A stretch of DNA of 64,000 nucleotides from Aphrophora alni. Taxonomy: Eukaryota; Arthropoda; Insecta; Hemiptera; Aphrophoridae. The notes below the pieces were generated by a model, which saw nothing but the letters and a program-made list of their open reading frames with translations, was not told the DNA's origin and made no database searches. The stretch covers positions 32,453,120-32,517,119 of the forward strand of contig OY740769.1 of NCBI GenBank assembly GCA_963513935.1. Reading direction: 5' to 3'. A program made the translations under genes and the position numbers. Shown piece after piece: positions 36,120 to 48,020 of this stretch (the first letter of the stretch is position 1; every line of letters begins with the position of its first letter).

Positions 36120-37541
36120 ATATTATTGTTAGATAGTGATGGCTTGTTCATATTATTGATATAGTTTATTCGGATTTTTGTCATCAGATAAGGCTGACAT
36201 ATTTTCAGTTAAATCTCCAGAGGGAGCAATCGTAAGGTCACATACAATTTAGGTAACCATACCATTGGTATATAACTCCTTTTTATTGACCATTGTAGAT
36301 TCTCAGTTCAACTTGATATTTGCAATTCCTTGTGTTGTGATTTGTTTTGATCACATTTGAATTTAGTTTTAGTTATTTTGATTGCGCAGACTTAGTTGTA
36401 GCCCTAATTCCTTTTTAGATAACTAATTTTAATTTTAGTTTCAAACATGGCCCGGGGCTCTTTTCATATTTTTTATGTTCTTTCTTTATCACTTGATAAT
36501 GGTAGTTGATTCAAAGTCTTAAAACGTTGTGTATTAGTTATTATAAACTGTGGTTGCATTTTTTAAGGTTTTGACAAATGTTGGTGTACGTATTGGGTTT
36601 ATACTGGGCTTAGACTTGTCTGTTGATGAAACATTAAAAAAAAAAAGTTGGTGCATTTTTTAACCAATTTAAAAAATACTGCTTTCTCTTTGAAATTTAA
36701 AATTGTTTAAGATTAAGAGGATACTAAAAACTTGTAGGTAAATATTTATGATGTTTTTGATTTTTGTTTAACAACGGTTTAAAAAAAAAATGAAAACTGG
36801 TATTTGGTATTACAGTATTTGCAACTGTATGGAAGATAATAAGAAATGATCTTCTTTTCATATCAAAATATATTTCATGAGATGTATTTTTTTTACCTAT
36901 GTAGATGTAACTTTTACGATTTCATTCTTGTGTTCGGCAGAATAAAACTCAAACATAAATATACATAAACTCTTCACACACAAATCTTGTAATTAAAATG
37001 TTACACATACACTTAGTTCACTAAAACTGTTAAAACAATTAAATTGTAAGGCTAATTAAACATTTATCACAGATAAAATAACTTTTCAAGTATTTTAATA
37101 CTAAATAAATTCTGAAATATAAATTAAAATCTAAACAAAAGAACAATTAAAATATATTTAGTAAACAAAAATAATGAAAAAACTTCCAAGTATGCAATCA
37201 AATTAAGGAATTATGTGTACATACAGATTTTGAAAAAAATAAATTAAAAATGTTGAAGGCTCTCTGTGATACCATAATTAAAACATCATATTTTGGAAAC
37301 TATTTTCATTTTTATTTGTCAAAATAGTGTCCTTCCCCACTAATTAGACTATACTAAATTTCATAACAATTTACAGGTGTGCCAAAATAAAAAATAAAAA
37401 CAAACAAAAAACAAGAATTCCATTGTGAATATTCAGTGAAAAGAAATCTTGATAAAGTAGATGTTGAAAAATGATACTGTATTTGGTAATTATAGCGTTC
37501 ATCTATTGTCATTACTAATATCAATTCTTCTGATTGTTTAG
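36120..37541. other. Non-coding sequence upstream of HEATR5B exon
   Basis: AT-rich. Near 36490-36535 CTTGATAATGG..AAAACGTTGTG may be a badly decayed hammerhead of the same kind. The last ~20 bp (TCTTCTGATTGTTTAG) form the polypyrimidine tract and 3' splice site of the exon at 37542. Confidence 0.4.
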
Positions 37542-37688
37542 GCTTTGAAGTTTGGGGCAATGATGGAGCTCAGTCACAGCTTGACCCTAAACGAGGAGGC
37601 ACTGAAACAAATACCTGAAGCTAAGAGGCCTGTGTTTGTCTTTGAATGGCTTCGCTTTCTAGACAAAGTCCTTGTCGCAGCACAAAAG
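37542..37688 (+). CDS. HEATR5B: First coding exon of HEATR5B (Laa1/p200 family)
   Basis: The exon starts after a good acceptor (TTCTGATTGTTTAG|GCTTTG) and ends at a strong donor (CAAAAG|GTGAGT). ATG at 37560, or the adjacent ATG at 37563, opens a frame of 43 or 42 codons ending in phase 0. The peptide has [14 protein letters not shown], then [19 protein letters not shown], then VLVAAQK. This closely matches the conserved N-terminus of HEATR5B as I know it from vertebrates. The family (yeast Laa1, human p200a) is a very large HEAT-repeat protein that partners AP-1 in clathrin-dependent traffic between trans-Golgi and endosomes. The 18 nt before the ATG are 5' UTR, so at least one upstream non-coding exon exists. 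I see no further exon in the remaining 26 kb, implying a very long intron. Confidence 0.9.
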
Positions 37689-39609
37689 GTGAGTCAAATC
37701 AGAATTGATTATTTTTTACCCTTATAAATCATGTAATAAAGTAAATACTTGTTATATATATATAGGGATATCAAGGCCTGTATATAAAATATTTTATGAA
37801 CCCCAATGAGTAGGTAGCTCTCACTTGGTGTGTGAGAGGTTCTAGTTTTACCCCATGGGGGGCTCAAAAAGTTGTGATGTTTACCCATCATTGTGGAGTT
37901 AAGTGGCAAGCTACTATAGATAGCGAATTCTAATTTCTAAGACTAGAATTATAGTAATAAGAACCTGATGAGTTGAGCAAACATTGTTTGTCTGAAAAGT
38001 CATCTATCTAGCAGTCTGTTAGGATTATTATTATTATATATTATATTATTGAAATATATTGAGCATATTCCTGTCAGTGTTTTTTTTAAAATAAAAAACA
38101 AATTATACTTTTGTTCAAACATATTATGGGGTTTTAATGGCACATTTTAGTTTACAACTAACAATACAAGGATGTAATTACAGGATCACTAGTACCGCCA
38201 TTTCAAAATATATAATTTTGGTTTAAGTGAGTCATAAACTAATGATAAATTCATGTTCAGATTTTCCAAATAGTTTACTTGAGATAGTGCTTCTTGAGTC
38301 TCATCAAAATTGGTTCATAATAAACAAGTTTAAATTTACAGTGTCTTTGGTTTACATTTTTAATTTGTTTTAAATTAACTCCACAACTGAGAAAATTGTG
38401 TGCATCATCCCAAAAAACCTGTTTCATAAAAATTGCTAAGTAATAAAAAAGTTCATCATTAACCTAATTTTTAAGAGATAGTTGGAAAATTGTACACTTC
38501 AGGAGTATTTTTATTAGCATTATAAAGAACTTATATGGTTGATACATTTAAAATGTGTATTATCCAATAAAAAATGTATAGTTCTCATTAAAGTTATTAT
38601 GCGAAAACTGCAAATATAAAATAATATTTTTTTCAACACACAAGTTAACATTTTAAATTGGGCATTGTAATTCACACTAGACTACTTAGGGAGAATATTG
38701 AAAATGATATTGAGATCGCTTTGATCATTCTGGCTATAGAGTAAATGTTTTAACCTTTGAGACTTCTTTCAAAAGAAGGGAGGGTTATATTTAAAAGAAA
38801 ACGGACTTCGTAGAGCATAATTAGATTATGAAAAGAAAAGAATAACGAAAAGTTCATGAAACGGTTTGCTCTTTAGACAGTACAATAGATTTTGTGTTTA
38901 GCCTACATACTAATGTCCAAACACCCGTTAATTTTGTAGAAATTTTTTGCTAAAAGGTCTGAGTTTTACAGAAAGTTTTGTTTCAAAATTTCAAGTGTGC
39001 ACCACAATCCTCACAATGTGGAAACATAAAGTAAGAATGTAATAGCTTGTAAACTATTTTCGGTGTGCAAAAAAATCTACTACATATTTATTTGATAGTA
39101 ATCTGTTTATAATATAATTGAAGAGTTAATAAAATTAATTTTATTATTTTACATCAAATAAATATTATCTCCTCTCTTGCTTTTCGTCTCTTTTTTTTAA
39201 TTAGGCCTACATAAAGAGAATTTACTGCATATATCAGCATGTTTTATTAGTTTAGATAATTGCAGTTGTATATAAATATGTCATATTAATAAATGTCTGA
39301 AATTTTTATCTTTCCGATTAAATAAATGCAATGAATCTTATGGAAACTGCAACTTACAATTTGGTTAGTTGTTTAACCAACTATTTTGGAAGAGAGAAAC
39401 AAGCATAAAGAGGCATGTAGATAATGGGCGAAAAGCGAAAGTGAGTTTATCTAGGAACCATTTTTACCAAAGATTAAAAAAATAAACTCGGAAATACAAA
39501 ATTGAGTAATAAAAAGTAATATATATTAACAAATAAGCAATACAATAATAGTTTAGTAAATAAATAAAAATAGAAATGTATAAAATAATTTATTTACTTT
39601 TATTTATGG
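37689..39609 (+). other. HEATR5B intron (start)
   Basis: Begins with GTGAGT. AT-rich, with a short TATATATA run near 37753 and no other coding block. Nothing else recognised. Confidence 0.6.
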
Positions 39610-39960
39610 AATGGGAAGCTAGTAAATGACCATATAGATTGGATGGTCCTATGATAACTGCAACTGAAATGAAATATTTGATAAGATCTGCAGAGAAAAT
39701 AATAGTGAATGGGGAAAGAGATTTTAAAATAAAAGAAAGATTTGAGCGGATTATAAAATGACAAATAAAATGGTATGAGCAAGATAGTGGGATAACAGAA
39801 GGAAGAATCCCACGAAAAGTGATGGAAGCTACATGTTACAGAAAAAGAAGTAGAGGATGTTGGCGTACAATATTGATGGAAAATGTAATAAAGTATGGAA
39901 GAAAAAGAGTGAATAGTGAGAGAGAAATGAAAAACTAATGATAGACCAAAAAGGATTAAG
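39610..39960 (+). pseudogene. LINE ORF C-terminal fragment
   Basis: The translation reads ATEMKYLIRSAEKIIVNG, ERFERIIK, a stop, QIKWYEQDSG, GRIPRKVMEATCYRKRSRGCW. This matches the post-RT tail of a widespread insect non-LTR retrotransposon group (AAEMKFLRR.., LRWYGHVxRM, RxPKxVLE, RGRPRxRW pattern). Several stops and the missing RT show a 5'-truncated, decayed copy. It lies in the sense orientation of the host intron. Confidence 0.6.
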
Positions 39961-41159
39961 TCTTTCTCCGAGGCCCCAATGACATAAGGGAAGGAAAAAG
40001 AAGTATGTGTCAGTTATTAATAGGAGGTCTGAGAATCACATTTGAAATACTGTCATTAATATTTAACTACTGTACCAACTTATGTTGTAAATATAGTGTT
40101 TTTCTTTTACAAGTTCCTACCACACAGAAATTCTGTGCAAACATTTTGTACAATGATATAAACATTACCTTAAAAGTAGAGGCATAACAATAAATAAATT
40201 GAAAACTATCATTTAGTAAAATGATTGAGTAGATTAGTCATTAAGGTTACATGCCTTTACATAATTTTGAATAAATGAAGATATTGCTAAACTCGTTATT
40301 GAGTCAGTTGTTGAATTGGACTTTTATAAGAGAGTTTAAAACTAATGGCAAAATATTCAATAATTAATAAATCTGTGTATCGTTAAATTCAGTGGAATAA
40401 TTATCCATTCTAGTTATAGATTACATCTGGTACCAGTATGTCTATGGGATACTTAATTCCTGAATATTCTTTTTTTAAATATTTGTTATTGTTATATTTA
40501 ATCCTCCTGTTTATGAATCTTTAATTATTTTGATTTATTTTTATATTGATTGTTAATTATACTTGAAAGTTCAAGTGTAATTAATTATTATAAAAAGATT
40601 ATACTTTTATAGTTATTTAATTAAATTATTATTTTTATAGTTTTCTTTTGTTTTGTTTTGCAATTTTATCAATGTTGTCAGAATTATTTATTCACTTTTT
40701 CAGACTCACCAATCACGAGGTTTGAAAGATTTGTCTCATTGGAAATTAATCAGTGATATTTGTTCTTTTTTTAAATGAATCAAAGTAAATCCTTTCATTC
40801 TATTATTATATTGAATTTAGTGACATAACCAATTCAATTGTTGCAAAAGAAGTTGTTTACAAAACTGTTTGTCTTGATGATATTCATTATTCATTAGTCA
40901 AGCTTCATGAATAGGGAATAAATAACATGATTATGGTGATTGTACTGTAGTATTTCTAGCAGCGTGTGATAAATTTCAATATTCATGGAGTTAGAATATA
41001 AATTCATATCTTAAAATATGAGTATACGTTATGTTAAATCATGTCTTTTAATCATTTATGATTTATAGTTGTATTTATGACATATTAATAGCTCCTGTAT
41101 AATGGTGTGATAAATGTATTAAATTTAAAATGATGATATTTGGAGTAAGTGGTTAACGA
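39961..41159 (+). other. HEATR5B intron, AT-rich
   Basis: No coding block or clear repeat seen. Confidence 0.45.
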
Positions 41160-41640
41160 AAACAGATGGTTCAATGCCCTGTAACTTCACCAGGAAGACA
41201 CTAGCTACATGAACTTCAGAATCTTTCTTACTAAGTTCGTAAGGGATGTTCTGTCCCTTCGTCAAAGATCCAAGAATTCTCTTCCGATTTCAAGGCATTC
41301 ATATTCAAAGATTAGGTACTTTGCAGTTTTCTTTTGTAGGCCACAATCCTTACATGTAGGCAATCAAGAGAATATTCCATCCTATGCATATCTTTTCTCA
41401 GGTGGAAGTAACCTGTAACAAAATTTACCACTTCTCTTTTATTGATCCTGCCTAACAATAGAAGGTCAGATGCAGTTGCTTAGAGAAGGGTGTGCGAAAT
41501 GAGAGTTTACTCAACCTTAGACCTGAGGTACTCCTCCGCCTCCTCTTGTGCTCTTTCTGAGCCTAAATGCTGATGATTACATAGCCAACCTCAAGTATAT
41601 GCCACAGACAGCTTAAATTTTGTGAGTTTTGCTGCAGATG
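41160..41640 (-). pseudogene. LINE RNase H / zinc-knuckle fragment
   Basis: On the minus strand, across frameshifts, it reads GSERAQEEAEEYLRSKVE (end of RNase H), LLLGRINKREVVNFVTGYF, HLRKDMHRMEYSLDC, then TCKDCGLQKKTAKYLIFEYE, CLEIGREFLDL and LTNLVRKILKFM. The order matches the C-terminus of I/Jockey-type non-LTR polyproteins: RNase H, a TGHxxLxxHLHRM-like linker, CxxC..H..C zinc knuckle and a short hydrophobic tail. The zinc-knuckle His is Tyr here. It is frameshifted and inactive. Confidence 0.6.
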
Positions 41641-44600
41641 CATTTTTATCCAGAACTTCTGCACATTAATTATGTTTATTAGTATTGTGTACAATAACTG
41701 TGGAATTGTTTATTATGACTGAAAATTCTTTGTGTTCATCTAGATATTTTTGGGTAAATCATGAAGATACCAAATAACAACAAATATAGCTACAAATAAT
41801 TAGACGGGAATCAATCATCAACAAAATGTTGAAAGTATCAAATTATACTGCGCCGAACTACCTTACTTTCATTGATCAAAACCATTTAACTTTACAATAT
41901 CCTCATTCTCTGCAACTGTACAACATCAGTTGTGCTCCACTCAAAGTTTATAGATTGTGTTATCTTTCGATTGGTACCAATTTTAAGTTGATAAATTCAA
42001 AATTAGTGGCAGTTGTATCATATTAGTAATCCATTAACAATTCATTTTTTGGAGATGTACCACAGAAAGGATTTTTATATCGGATATATCGACAATTTTC
42101 CAGTTCTAGGGTTAATCTGATGTATGTTCTAGGTTTTTTCCATATGATGTATGTATATTAATCATGTGATGTTTGTCAATAGATGAAACTACTTCAGAAT
42201 AAGTTTATTACCTAAAATATATTTTGGTGGGTCTTTTTAATATTGCACTTTGATGGAGAAAGTGCCTATTTTTTGATATTTAATTTATTCGAGTTGAGTG
42301 AAGAAGGATGTATATTAAATTCACAGTTGTTTTTATATTCTCAAGAGTAGTTTTATTAACAATTACAGACATTGGTAAAACGTGAGGATTTGTGCTGTCT
42401 TTTACAACAGCTGACATTTAGAATTCAAATTTTACATATTTAAATATGACAGTGTTTCAGTTGCTCATAATGAAGAGTTCATTTACATATTCCCAAGTGA
42501 GACAGACTTGAAATGAAAATTAAGTAGGTACTTTGTTTCTGTTTTCATTTATACATTGTAATTTATTTACATACATACTATAATGATACCTTAATTCAGG
42601 TTGTAAATAAACTATCACCTAAGGGTTACCACCTCATCAACCCAAGACCCTGACCACTCCAAAATACTCATGAACACCAAACATCAAACTTCCCATCACA
42701 TAGGTCATTTTAATTTATGTCCCATTTCATTCTTCAAACCTAACTATATATAACCACCAGAATTCTAACCCATACATTTTTTAAATACCCAGTGCATACA
42801 TGTGTTATTAAAGTTCAGGGAAATATATATAATATCAAAAGGAAGTGAAGAAAAATAAATAAGAAAAGATGTTTCTACAGGCAAGGGAAGAAAAACAAGT
42901 TGAGGAGGATTATTGGTATTATTGTTGGAGAGGACATCAAACTATACACATCTTTAACAAGGGCTCTGAAAATAATTAATAATATTTTTAATAATTCAAA
43001 AGCAGACATAAATTTATCACCTCAGATAAAAGACACTTAAGAACTGTTCTAATGATCATAGTTAAATTTCTACAATGCATTTGTTAACTATAAATATCAG
43101 CAATTTGGTAAATGGCCAGCATCAGTTAAACATTAATCAAAAATAGCTATTTTAAACAATACCATCTTGTGTTCATAAACTATAAACCATAAAAAAAATA
43201 AAGGACACACCGATGAACTGACTCTTAATCCATAATTGATTCTTTCTATTATTCAGAATATTGTAAAATCATCTTCCCTCATCCCATACATACACCCAAA
43301 GCCTAGCACCCAATATAGATATAAGTATCACCAAATAATTTTGTTAGTATTAAGTTGTTCTTTAAAAATTTTATTTGAAACAATTGATTATTTTCTAGTT
43401 ATCACTTGAACATTTTAGCGGTATACATAAAAAGTGGCTAGCCGAGAATTAAAAAAAAAAAAAAATACTCAAGTAAAACTAAATGTGTTTATATGAATTA
43501 AATCTATAAATAATTATCTTATAAAATCATAATTGTTTTAATAAACAACAGTCATTTATATTATCCATCTCAAACTATTGTTTATTTATAATACTCAAAT
43601 TAAGGATCTACGTTTTTACTAAGCAGTTATTTTTAGAACAGAAAGAAATATTTAGCAATATTTTTATTTATTCAGTTAACTAATGCAATTGGCGTGTCAT
43701 TGACTATGTTGTCAATTCTCATGCTGCGTTATGGTCTTTTTACTTCAGTGTGTTGATTCAGAGGTTTCAAAGCAAGTTGTTGGTATGCAGGTTTCATGGA
43801 GAGTTAGTTATTATCCACAGCACTTTTGTTCTGTAAAGTTTGATTTAACCTTAATTTTTTTGCTTTGTTCAATCACAGACCTGGATGCCATCAAGCTTTT
43901 GCCAAACGTCCACTAGGTATAGATTTCTTCTTTATTTATTTTATAATTTTATTTTGTTTTACTTTACTATAATGACTATAGTTGTGCTCAGGTACTTTAT
44001 TGAATTTATTTTGTATTGTTTAACACCAGTTCTGAGAAGCGATCAACAGCCTGTATGACTAGGCACCCAGTTTAAGATAGAATTGTTCACACTAGTCATA
44101 TCATATCAATCACCATATTAAAACAGTCCCACATTATCCTACATTTATTTTCTAATGGCTTTATTTCCCAAATTATGAAGAAAAATTTGTTTTGTCCTTT
44201 TTTGGAAATTAGCTATTACAGAGATCTGATCTTTGAATCTTTGAGCCAAAATCTTTAAATATACTTTGATTCAACCTGAACAAAATTAAGAAATTAGGTT
44301 ATTTTCATAACTTTCCATGATAACTTTCGAACAAGTTATTTGATTTAAATGAAATTTGGGTATAAATTATTTTACAATTTCTTGGCTAGTTTGTTAATGA
44401 ATGAGATTGATTAAACCGTTAAAAAATGGTGTTGAGTTATAGGTCTAATTGTTTGGATCCTTTTGTTAGATTTTCATCCAAATTATGCGAATAGCGAATT
44501 TTATTTGGTAGCTTAGAAAGTCGGAAGTACAAGTTCAACCTTTATACTTGTAAAATCTTTTTCCGAAAAATGCCGATTTACACTAGGAAATTTGATTTTT

Positions 44601-45559
44601 TTTTAGCATTTGATTTCATTTTTATATTAAACTGAGTTCAATATCATATATTAGTTTAAAGTAAATTTTTATGAATTTTCGTTTAAGACAAAAAAAAAGA
44701 AGAAAAATAGTATATGTATATTATTTATAACTGTATGTATGGTTGTATAATATCAAGTTAGCTACAGAAAAATGTTGTGAGCTCAATGTAGTATTATTTA
44801 ATAAAGATTTTATGGAAATAAACTAAATCAGCATGAATTCATGACAGCGTGTACTCATAAGCTGTTATATTCCATAATTCATTATAAACAATTTGCTAAT
44901 TTGAAGTCGATTTTACAATTTAAACCTTGTCATTTAAATCTTAGTTATTTATGTATTTATAAGGGTTCTGGAGTTTAACGATTCTTTTTATACTCTTTTT
45001 ATTGTTTTTAATCAGAAGCTCAATGAGTTTATATACATTCTTTGCACAGATGTTGTATGAGGCAAACAAAAGAAACACTCTTATTTCAGTTGATATGTTG
45101 ATATAATAGAACACAAATTTCTTTGGGTATTTCTTGTATAGCTTTGGTGCATTTACCAATCATTAATCTTAGAAATGAAATAAATTTTCAGTTCACCAGA
45201 CTGACAAAATGAGCTATTATAAATATATTGTATGATGTAGATAAGAAGAAACTATTGATAAGTGGTTTAATACTGCCATAATTTAAAAAAATGTCTGAAC
45301 CTTTTAATTTATAATACAGTAACTATTATTTACATTAAATAAATAGTACAACCTAGCCTTTATGCTAAATTTGTCTCATTCAACTTAAATTCTGTCTAGT
45401 TTTATGATTTTTTATAGTTCTGAGATTAAAGATATTAAAAATTATATTTTTGATTTCTCAAATACATGTAACAGTGATAAAGTTACATGATTGGTGAACA
45501 AAAATAACTTTTGGAATTTGTGTTGTTTGTCCTTTGTAGGCCTATAAGCAAAAGAATGT
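41641..45559 (+). other. HEATR5B intron, AT-rich
   Basis: Nothing firmly recognisable. A stretch at 43861-43916 is flanked by CACAG and TAG|GTATAG and could be mistaken for an exon, but its peptide does not resemble HEATR5B. Confidence 0.4.
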
Positions 45560-45860
45560 ACTCATTTTCATCAAATTTGAAATGTATGTTTAAAAACATT
45601 TTTGATAATTGAACATTTGAGAGTTACTGTAAGACCAAAACTAAAACTTCTGATTTTCTTGAATTCAGCTCTAATGATTTTGATCAAATATGATTTTGAT
45701 AAGGGTGTGGTTCACCTTCATCTAAAAAAACGTCTGTTTGTAACTTATAGGTAAAAAACAGAAAAATCGATCATAGGCATAAAACATAAATTCTCAAAAC
45801 CGTCTCTAACAATTTTATCCAAATTTTGGTGAAATATGAATATTAAAGACCTGAATAATT
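45560..45860 (+). repeat. AT-rich dispersed repeat, copy 3
   Basis: TAAATTCTCAAAACCGTC followed by ATTTTATCCAAATTTTGG resembles the blocks at 326-400 and 33150-33225. The preceding GATTTTGATCAAATATGA is also shared in diverged form with 33040-33070. Confidence 0.4.
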
Positions 45861-47954
45861 ATGCCAAATTCCAAGTAAATAATAGTGTGTCAAATATTTA
45901 CAAAAACTAAAGCGAATATTGATCGTTGTCATTAAAAATTTGATTTGATTAAAATACAATTTCTGTTCAGGACGAGTTCATGGCACTAGCAAAGCGAATT
46001 TAGGCCCTATTTAAGTATATACTCATTTTAGGACTAATTTCGTGGGGGGGGGGAATTTAAGATCGGAAAATACTTGTGAAGACTAGAAGCTGTATGGTTT
46101 ACTAACATTGTTTTGTATTAAGCAGACTGTTATATAAATGAATTATAAACTTGAAAACATTATTTATTGAGATATTTTAATTGTAATAAATGCAAAAGAT
46201 ACATTATTTATGATAACACTAAGCTGAGTAAGTACCAGACAAGAAGTTGCAGTGACCCACATTGAAAAGTAATTCCAGACTACTAGTACCTCTCAATATT
46301 TCACCTTACCTTATCTTCTGCCATCTGTGTTCCTTCTCCAAAGAAATTGATATTTATCTATGTATGATAACCTATTTCATTTTTTTTTTTTTTTTTGCAC
46401 TGCACTTTGCATTATAACTTGGTTTTTAATAAATTGCTTTTTATTTTCCCCATATTTCAAGTGATCTAGAACAAAATGGAAAATGAACAATGAAAAATGT
46501 CAACAGTACTTTTAGAGGAATGATTGCGAATAGTTTATTTTTATAATTAATTTAGAATATATTATATCTCCTGAGTCCAACAAGAGGGGGGCACAAAAGA
46601 TCTAACTAGGTCGCAGTGCAGGAGGTTTTATAAAACACTCTCCCCAGTCTTATTAATAATAATAATAATAATAATAGAATATATTATAATATTTATTTAA
46701 ACGTTGTAAACCTATACAGGATTTATTTAACTCTTGAGAGTCATACATATAATGCAAGTTAGTTACTGATGAAAAAGACCAGACTTTTCTAGAATTTTAC
46801 ACTGTTGCATACAAATTATTGTAACTTTTGTTCCATTCAATATTTTTGCATATATTTTCCTTTGTTTCTTATTAGTTTTCTTACTTAATGCATATTAAAG
46901 ATAGAAGCTGTAACATGTGTTTATACATGAAGGCATAATAATCATTATTTTGTAATATGTAAATATATCACATAATATTTATATACATAAATATGTAAAT
47001 TTTGTTGTTTTTCCAAAAATTAATTTTACTGTATTAATCATGTATGCATAGTTTTCAATAATTCTACAAAGTTTCACAATGATATTGTAAGAAATAATTT
47101 TAAATTAAAAAAAAATTTTTTTTATCAAGATAATCTATATTTTTACTTGTATGTATAGAATTGAATTTAATGCATTCTTTTTTCATTCTTAGCATTGTCT
47201 TAATTTTTGCAGATTAACTCTATTAACTATTTTAGATGAACTCTATTATGACTTTAAATAATGACTAATAGCTTTTGAAATAATGCAATTTATTCTAAAT
47301 CCATCAGAAGTTACGGCAATGCTAGGAGAATATACTAAAATAAAAATATCTTTTCTCGTAGTTTTGTGGTAAATTTTGTGCATTAATGAAGAATGTTCCT
47401 TGTGGCTCAGAATTCTTTTTAGGATAGTTTTGATGCAATTAGTTTTTGCTAAAAACATTACCTATGTATCTTATAAAGAAGAACAGTTGAATGACAATCA
47501 TATTTACTTAACAACTTCACGATAGATACTCTTAATATTGGGAAGTAATTTCATTCTATTATTAATTTATAAACATTGGTTTTATAAATAAATAAAATAT
47601 TATCATATATGTTATTATATCTAATCATATGTTTGAAAAATAACATAGAAAAAACAAAGGTCCTATATTTTTTTCGTGATTACGACTGGGGTGGAATATG
47701 TTGGATCAAGATCTTTAAAGGGTTAATGAGAAATTTGTTGTATGATACCATAACGGAGAGGTCTAAAGCTGATGTTTGTTGCTATGATGAAAGCTGATGT
47801 TTGTTGCTATGATTAAGGGGTCGAACTCCAGTTTACTCTATATATTTTTATCTTTTTTTTGAAGGCTCTCTGTACTTAGTAGTCTTAGGGACATTAAATT
47901 GAAAAGATTGAGCGAAAACAATCAAAATTTGTTTTGTAAATTTTCACACATGGT
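45861..47954 (+). other. HEATR5B intron, with (TAA)n at 46653-46676
   Basis: AT-rich sequence. It contains a G-run at about 46045, a T-run at about 46380 and a TAA trinucleotide microsatellite. No coding block seen. Confidence 0.5.
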
Positions 47955-48020
47955 TAGCAGCGTAGCTCAGTTGGCAGAGCATGTGTTATCTTGGCACAGT
48001 TCGAACTATTGAACCGTGGC
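47955..48020 (+). repeat. tRNA-derived SINE head or tRNA pseudogene
   Basis: The A box TAGCTCAGTTGG (47963-47974) matches the consensus. It lies in a perfect 4-bp D-arm (GCTC..GAGC). AGTTCGAACT at 47999-48008 serves as the B box. TGTG/CACA could form an anticodon stem, but the loop is 9 nt and the T-stem does not pair. It is therefore not a functional tRNA. It is a tRNA-derived pol III promoter, either a SINE head or a decayed tRNA copy. Confidence 0.6.

Noticed and set aside
36490..36535. Further hammerhead-like sequence
   Set aside because: Core and stem II are too decayed (CTTGATAATGG..AAAACG) to call with confidence.
43731..43916. Possible exon in the HEATR5B intron
   Set aside because: Splice-like AG and GT exist, but the peptide does not resemble the HEATR5B sequence expected after the first exon.
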